From the NCBI RefSeq assembly GCF_032854445.1, contig NC_088302.1, positions 8,863,338 through 8,927,337 on the forward strand: a stretch of DNA of 64,000 bases. Direction: 5' to 3'. Both the position numbers and the translations under genes were made by a program. The notes under the pieces were generated by a model. It saw nothing but the letters and a program-made list of their open reading frames with translations, made no database searches and was not told the origin of the DNA. The stretch comes from Liolophura sinensis (Eukaryota; Mollusca; Polyplacophora; Chitonida; Chitonidae). This document shows, piece after piece, positions 12,401 through 21,400 of the stretch; position 1 is the stretch's first letter; each line of letters begins with the position of its first letter.

Positions 12401-15400
12401 ATGATCATTTGGCAATATGTCCCTTTACTTTATATATAATGTCTGCCTGTGTGCATCAGAAGCTGACACTGAGAAAGCATGGAGGAGGATGGTAAGTAAT
12501 AATGTGAAAGGTAAACAGGTCACTTCAAATAACTTGATAGCAGCATCATCCCTGCTCGCCCAGGCCTGGCATGGACATACTTTATTTCTCTAACTAATCA
12601 TTGATAAAGATTTGAATTAATGAATTAATTATATGTGAATTCAGTGTTAATTAGTTCATGTCTGAATCATACTTCTGCTCTGTTACCCCGGATATGTGAG
12701 TGATTGTTTCCATTTCTTTTCCAATGCAGATATCAATGAGTGCCGTGTGAACCCAAACATCTGTAAACCAGGTCGCTGTTTCAACAGGCAGGGTAGCTAT
12801 ACGTGTGACTGCCCCAGTGGCTACGTGGTCAGTGCTGACCGCAAGTCCTGTGAAGGTAAAATCAGGGGGAATAACTTTTATTCCAGGGGAGATAACTGTT
12901 TTGCTAACAAATAAGAATTTTTGCAAGAATCATGTTGTTTACTTTTTTCCTTTTTTTAAATGGGAGAACTTAATATTTTAGCAGTATTAGTGTTATGAGG
13001 GAGACATTGTTTAACATTTAAAACTTTGGATGAATAGAAAAAGTCAGTGCATTGTAGCATGTGGTTTTGTGGGCTGCTTCAGATCGGCGTGAAGGTAACT
13101 GTTACCTTCAGCTGGTGGGCGGTCGCTGTGTGAGGTCAGCCACCAGTGGCCTACAGGTACGCAAGAGTGACTGCTGTTGCTCCATGGGTGCGGCCTGGGG
13201 ACCGCGCTGTGAGCGGTGTCCCTCCACCAACTCAGGTAAGACAGCTGGGAAACAGTTTCTGACACAGGTGTAAATTGTGGGAAGGTTAGTTTGCATTTTG
13301 TATGTGGAACGAGTATGTTTAGTCTCGTACTTCTTCAAGGGAACATTTGGGTTTTGTGAAGACAATAAGAAATTAATGACAATAATAATTTCATCAAGTA
13401 ATTAAAACTTATATAGAAAAAAAAACAGATTCAGGGAATGTTATGTGTATGAAAAAAAGGTTTACTGTAATTCTTCAACCTTTTCGCATGTTTGCAAGGT
13501 GTTTATTCAAGAGTATTCTAAAGGCATTCTAAAAGCCTAAAAATTGGCCAACCCAACCAATGTAGTTTTGTCTCCAAAATCAAATTAAAAATGTGCTTAA
13601 GTTGCTCTGAAAGTTCTTTCACATGCAAAAAAGGTTAAGAAATTAGGGTAAAGTGTTTTAGTTTGGCTGCTTCTGAATATTGGCAAGTGCAAATACTTAT
13701 ATAGTGTATAATAATTTGTGCTTGGTTATTGGGAAGATATTGTGAGGATTCAGGGATGACCGTATCAAAGCAGAATTGTAAGTCTGTGTTATAATTATGT
13801 TGGTGTTTTGTGTTTACAGCTGCCTATAACCAGTTATGTCCTGAGGGTCCAGGTTTCCTGACAGGAGGTCAAGGTAATGTATCATGTAAAGTCAATGTAT
13901 CATGTGAAGTGAAAGGTAATATATCAGGTAAAGTGAATGTATCATGTGAAATGAAAGGTAATATATCATGTAGAGTGAATGTATCATGTGAAATGAAAGG
14001 TAATATATCATGTAAAGTGAATGTACCAAGTGAAGTGGGGTATAGAGCAAAAAAAATGTGTCATTTGAAGACAGTGTATTGTGGGAAAAGAATTTATGAT
14101 GGGAAGAGAATTTCAAGAGACCGTTTCTGTGAATTGGGTAGTAGTAATTGTGAGGACAGAAAGGAAATACACTGTCTGCAGTGAAATTTGAACGTTATCA
14201 TACTGTTAGTTTATGTGTCTTCTGTATAAGGAAATGCTGTTTATCTCAGATCTGAGCCTGTAATACCCCTGATAATTTTACAAAATAATCTATTTGTGTA
14301 AAAATTAAAAAATTATTAAGAAACGAAAAAAAACTCGGTATTTTGAGAAACGTAATATTTAGCAGTGGAAGACTATAGGTCACATTTTGGTTGTATCCTA
14401 ATTCCTCAACCTTTTCGCACGGGAAAGAGCAACTTTCAGTGCAGGTTATGCACATTTTTAACTTGATTTTGGAAACAAAACTACATTGGTAGGATTGGTC
14501 AATTTTAGGGTTTCACAAAAAGTGTAATTTTATCATTGTACACAAATAATGCCTTTAGAATACATCTTAATAAACACCTTGCAAACATGCGAGAAGGTTG
14601 AAGAATTAGAGTTATTCCTTACAAAATGCTGCTGCATTACCCAAAGGGAACTCCTGATGTATGCCTTGTGATCATGTACTTCTCAGACTTGGATGAATGC
14701 AGGACAATGCCAGATGCCTGTAGAAATGGTCGCTGTCTCAACACTCTGGGATCTTATCGGTGTATTTGTGATAAAGGATTTAAGACAGACTCAGTTGGCA
14801 CCAGATGCGTAGGTAAGTGGAATTAGTAGTTTTCATATCAAGGCTTAATCCACAAGTTACAGATGTATGTTCAGAATTCTTTTTGATGGAACCTGTTGAA
14901 ATATAAAATGTTCCTTGTTATTCCTTTAGTCCTTTCTGGAACTGTCAAACTATTATAAGCCAACCTAATTGTGGTGGATTCAGGCACTGCTGTTTAAAAC
15001 CTCTTGTAAATGTTCAAGTATGCCCTAAGTAAATGAAACAGTTTGTCAACATAATATCAACTGAAATCAATACATTGTCAAAATATTGACAAGTTACCAT
15101 GGTTACCTTATATATGTATGTACCTCCTCTTCTCTGCACTACCTCTATACCTGTACATTCATCTCTGTTCTTATTTAACAGACATTGATGAGTGTTCAAA
15201 GAGCCCCAAACCTTGTGAAATCACCTGTTCCAATACAGAAGGAAGTTTTATTTGCAGTTGCCCCAGAGGCTATGTGCTCAACATGGACGGCAGAACATGT
15301 CGAGGTACATCTTAATTAACCATTCAATGTTTTTCTTCTGAGTTTTTAAGTTTCTTTTAAATTTAATTTTGTTATACCAAAATGGCTTCCTTTAGATGGC

Positions 15401-18400
15401 AGGTCACACTGCCAGGATATACTTACAGTGCTGCCTCATCGAAATGCTAAGCCAAAGACAGCAGAAATCAGTCATGTGCTAGGCTACTTCTCTACGGCAT
15501 ATTCACGCAGTGATACTTATTTGTTTTTGGACGGTCCAGCAATATGAGATAAAAGAGGGATACCTTATTAGAAAAAGATAACAGATATATAAATGAGAGA
15601 TGAATTTCATTTTAAGAAAGGCATAATCAATTTTTTCACCTGTTTATGATTTATGTACATTTAGACCTAGATGAGTGTACTACGATGCAGCACAACTGTC
15701 CACATCGCTGTGTCAACACACCAGGGAGCTTTGAATGTGATTGTCCAGAGGGCTTTAAGAAGGGACCCAGACAGCAGTGTATAGGTAAATCAGCAGAGCC
15801 ACTGGTAGAAGTCAATTATACACTCATTCTGTTGAAACAGTATGAACTTCATTATGTTTGGCATGTGGATTCTGTATCCAGGCATTATGTTTGGCAGGTG
15901 GATTCTGTATCCAGGCAATATGTGGATTCTGTATCCAGGAATTATGTTAGGCAGGTGGATTCTGTATCCAGGCAATATGTTTGGCAGATGGATTCTGTAT
16001 CCAGGCAATATGTTTGGCAGGTGGATTCTGTATCCAGGTGGTATGTTTGGCAGGTGGATTCTGTATCCAGGCAATATGTTTGGCAGATGGATTCTGTATC
16101 CAGGCAATATGTTTGGCAGGTGGATTCTGTATCCAGGCAATATGTTTGGCAGGTGGATTCTGTATCCAGGCAATATGTTTGGCAGGTGGATTCTGTATCC
16201 AGGTGGTATGTTTGGCAGGTGGATTCTGTATCCAGGCAATATGTTTGGCAGGTGGATTCTGTATCCAGTCAGTGAGAGATGGGTTCAGATAAAGCATAAT
16301 TTTCCTGCAGTTCATTTCTGACATGTTCGTTTAAAAGTTGAAAAACAGAAAGTAGCCACACATCTTTCACCAGAACAGATGATTGCTAATATGATTTGGA
16401 AGTAGGGTAAAGTGCTTTCGGATTTTCTGGAGAAACTTCAGATTTATTTCAGTTCCCATGCCTGTATAATAAATAGCCCTTTGAGAAGCATCAATCAGAA
16501 AAACTTTTTTGGAAGAATTCCATATTTTGCCTCAAAAATCCCGTTCAAATAAATATGTAAGTGAAAAATGTGAGAGGAAAAACATGATAGCTAGAACTTT
16601 CCTTTAGCATGTGCAATTTTATAAAACCTTGAAGCTAAAAGATTTCATATTGGACATGTTACCATGATCTTTTCACTACTACTCAAGTCAGAACTTCCAA
16701 AATGTGTTCAGCGGTGTGTCCTTTGTACCTGATTAGATTAGTCTCTGTAAATGATCTTTGACTACATTTCTCAGATGATTGGTTCATACTCAGCTCTTAA
16801 GCTGTAGTGATTGCTATTCACCCAGATCCTCATGTAGGGCAAAAACATGTCAGATCTTCGTGATATTATGCTGATGTGAAATTAAAGTAAACGTGAGGAC
16901 ATATAATGTATTTTCTGATTCAGGTTGAGGACAGGCACAAAGTCTAAAGGGCATAATTTGTATGTGTGGCCTCACGTGTTACTTTTATTGTCAGATGTTG
17001 ATGAGTGCTTGGAGCAGCCCTTCCTGTGTGGTCCCGAGGGTATCTGCGAGAATAGCCGGGGCAGTTTCAGGTGTATCTGTCCCCGAGGCTTTACCACTGA
17101 CAGGACTGGCAAGAGATGTATAGGTATGTACACTTTGAATGCTAAAGAGCCAAAGCTTTACTACATGGATTAAGACTGGCAAGGCATGTGTGAGTACAGT
17201 ACACAGCTCTTTTTTCTCAACTGAGACCTATAGTTATCAGATTAATGTACGGGTATGTATGCATTAAAGATAAGTGTTTAGTTTTGCAGTTTCGGATTGT
17301 GCTATTTTTGAGGAATGGGATAACATATTGTAGCATTGAGCAGGATAATTAAGATTAGGATGTTATACAATATAACTGTTATCATCTGCCAGATACCGTT
17401 GATTATAATAATATGCCTTTAGTTGTTTTTCAGAAAATGGTGACTGGAATATTAGTCATCGATCAATAGCTGAAGAATTAATGGAGTAGAGAGATGCTAT
17501 TTTGTGCCTTTTCTGCTGTTGTCAGATATTGATGGCATTAATGTTACAATGTACCTTATATGCTGTTTTCATACATTGCTGACTATTATACGTGTATGAA
17601 TGTGTTATCTCCCCTGTTAATGTCTGCGATGTTACAGTGTACCATCTCTCCCATTTTCAGATATTGATGAGTGTGAGGAAGATGGTGTGTGTGACGTGGA
17701 GGAATGTGAGAACCTGCCAGGATCCTACACCTGTGAATGTCCTCCAGGATTTACCCCATTTGGCTACTGGAATGATTGTATTGGTAAACACACAGTCATT
17801 GCCCATTGGTCTGAGGGCTGATCTGATGTATGTAAATCGTTCACCCATCAGTATCGTGATAGTGTTCACTACAGTTGTACATGTAGGTGCTTAAGACTTA
17901 TCGTTGTGCAGTTAAAAAAAGTGTGCTGGTCAGTTGTTGAAAGGTGTACAGAAATGTAAGCTCAGCATTAGCATCAAGTCTAGATTAGGCTTTTGAAGGC
18001 ATGTACAAATTTTATATTATTTCCAGTTTGATTTCATAGTGATGTCTTTACCCTATGATTTTATTTATTTATTTTTTTTTTTACATAGCTCAAATAAGGA
18101 ATACAAAACATTCAGAATATAACCCCCAAAGTCAATGTCAATACTGGTATTAACTAGAAATAGGGATGGTGTGATCAACACTGTTTTTTGTTTCAGATGA
18201 CAATGAGTGCATGGATGGGGGTCAGTGTGGGGGGGCCACATGTTTCAACACTCTGGGCAGTTTCCAGTGCCAGTGTAATAATGGTCTAAGCTTTGACCTC
18301 ACCCTGGCCACATGTGTTGGTGAGTATATGACAGGAGACACAGGCCTGTCCGCTATACAGTCTACTGATGTATGAAAAAACTGTATGATATAAAATTGTT

Positions 18401-21400
18401 GTTTAAATAGTCAGTCATTCAAGAAGGAAACCAATCTTAAAACAGTGAGTAACTTGGCTGAGAACGTCTACAGCAATATATTATGCTGCCCATTTCAATA
18501 ATTGTGGATGAAAAAGAGAAGAACTACATGTACATTTGTATTATGGGGCAGTAGCACACATGTGCAGGGAGTCACTTTGTGTGTGTCTATACTGCCTGTA
18601 AGTCATTACTGCTCGCAAAAAGTGATATCAGTTGTACACTATGTAAACTATTTATGAAGTGGATTATTTTGGCCAGCGCCTGGTTATTTGTGCCATTTTA
18701 CCATTTCCTTTTTGTGGACAATTATTTGTACAGACACTCTGTTAAAGAAAATTTAATTAAAGAACACATGGTCATGTTGTGTTCCTGTAGTTACATTAGT
18801 TGGATGAAAGAAAAGAAAAATGTGAAAGAAGCACGTTTGATTTTTAAAAGATTTATGATAGATTTGAACTTCATGTCTTCATTTTTGAGGAACATTGATT
18901 TAAATTTGTCCAGAATATAGTGCCCCAAACATTCAGTTCATATGAAACTGGCTGGGTTTTAATTTTTGCAGATTATAACCAGTGTGGAGGTAATCAGTGT
19001 AACTTTGGCTGTACTGCAACGGACTCAAATTTCTTCTGCACCTGTCCAAGCGGCTACCACAGAATTGGACAAGGGTGAGCTAATGCTGACAGTACCTGTT
19101 CTAAAGCTTCTTAAGTTCAGTTAAATTCAGATTTACTTTTCATGTGGAATGGAATAAGAACTTACTGCAGCGCTTAACATGCCAAAAATAAGATCATTAC
19201 TGTCAAAAGAGTTCTGTCAGGTACAAAGTGCAGTCAAGCCCCTCAAATGAATGATGCATATTAAAATCATTGTATCTCCAAACTTTGGCTCACAGAGAGA
19301 CTATCAGTTAATAGGTGGTTGTGTAGGCTAGACTTGACAGCACGAATCACAGTAGACAGCGCAGATGCATTGACCAGATTAATTTGCAGGTTAATTAATG
19401 GAGCGTAGACCTCAGTGTAATCCGATGAGATTGGGAATCTAGTTACTGCATTTAGTGCATAATGGCATTGTGTTCAACTTTGAATTAAATCAAGACTTTG
19501 CAGCATCACGGCACCAGATAACGGCTTTCGTTCACAGTCATATCTACACTTGTTTGTTTGCCAACAGACAAGTATTAAAACAACCTGGGAAAAGGTAGTT
19601 CTAACAACTGACACGGCTTTTATTTTGTGATTGCTGTCGTGATATCATACGCTGAGGATGGCCAGCAAACCTAAGTGAGATGGAAAGTTACAATGATATA
19701 TACTTTACTAGATGTTTAATACGAATCTATCTGGAATGTTATAACAGAGGGTTCTTGAATTTAGATTGTATGGGGTACTTGAAAGTTCTTGAAAACTTTC
19801 TAAATTACGGGTGACTCAATCTGTGCAAACCCTGGAGATTGTAAACAAGGCCTGCAGGAAGGTAGTTCATGCAAGCCTGAAAATAATTTGGTGCAGGACG
19901 TAATGGCAAATCTTTCAGCTTCCAGCTATTCACATTATTATTCACTTTAAAAGTAACAATGTTATTTACATTAAGTTTTGTTCTGTATCAAACTATTGGC
20001 CCATGTCAAAGTGCTTTTTGGTGCAGGACATTGTCCTTTGCCTGTTGCTTATTCCCAGACATATTCATGGGTTGGGGACACTGTGGCCGAAGTGGTTAAT
20101 GTGCCCGCATGGCACAATGACCCAGGAGCCGCTCACCAATGCAGTCCCTGTGAGTTCAAGTCCAGCTCATGCTGGCTTCCTCTCCTGGGATGGTCGTGAG
20201 TTTCCCCAGGACTCATGACCCATTTTCATCCCACCGTAATGCTGTCTGCCTTCGTGTGAGTGACATATTCTTGAGTATGGCATAAAACACCAATCAGATA
20301 AATAAAAAAATATATATATATGTCATGATATGTCAGATCAAGTCGATTTGGCTGATGTCATGTTTTATTCTGTTCTGTTTTCAGACACTGTATATCCACA
20401 AGCAGCCCCACGGGTCCTGAAACCCAGACCCAGTTCCCTCAGGGCATCAACATTCCTCATGTAGCCGCACCTCCTGGGAGCAAGCTACCCCCAGGAGAAG
20501 GCTGCTACACCTGTGACATTGAGGATAAGGACCTCCCACTTCAGCGGCGGAACAGGCGAAGTGTGACAAAGGATGACGACGACGATGATGATGATGATAT
20601 AGATGTGCTGATCAGAGAGTACCAGTATAAACTCTCCAACAGGACTCTGGTCATCCCAGAGGATGTGGAGGAGATCAGCATACACAGAGTGAAGAGAAGT
20701 GTGAAACAAGCCAAGGCCAGGAAGTTAAAGGTATTGAGATTCTTATGGGTAAAGTATCCTGTGTGAAGGAAGAAGACTACACCATCATGCTGAAAACCTA
20801 CATGTAGTCACTGAGTTAAGTTCATACTGCCGGTAATTGTCTAAAATTAAATGCGTGTACACGCTTATTTCTTTGATTGGTGTTTCACGCCATGCTCAAG
20901 AATATTTCACTTATACAACAACAGCCATCATTATGGTGGAAGGAACCTACTTTATATTTACTGGTATTAGAATTATTGTTGATGTAACATGATAGGGTGA
21001 GATTAGTAAATCAATTATAATTTGGCACTGTTTTAAGATGGTGGAGCTCTGTATAAAGCTTTTAATTGCCTTGTTTATAGGCCTTTTTGTTCCTTCTCTG
21101 TAATATTAAGGTCTCTGTATTGTTATCTCAGTAGATGAAAACGTTACAAAGGAAAATATTTTCAAAGTTTTGTGGAAGTGGCCCATTTCACATTATTCAT
21201 TTATTATTTGACTGGTGTGTTATGCCGTACTCAAGAATATTTCACTTGTGCAGTGGCAGCTAGCACTATGATGGGTGAAAATCGGGCAGACCCCAGGGGA
21301 AACCCATGACCATCCAGTTGCTGCAAGACCTCTCCACAGCATGAGCTGGACTTGAACTCACAGTGACTGCATTGGTGGGAGGCTTCTGGGTGATGGCGCT

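Noticed and set aside
13810-14184. 124-codon ORF as a separate gene
   Set aside because: It is fibrillin exon 18 read through its donor into the 42-bp repeat.
15646-16324. 209-, 159-, 149- and 125-codon ORFs
   Set aside because: Exon 21 plus the 33-bp repeat read in several frames; not independent genes.
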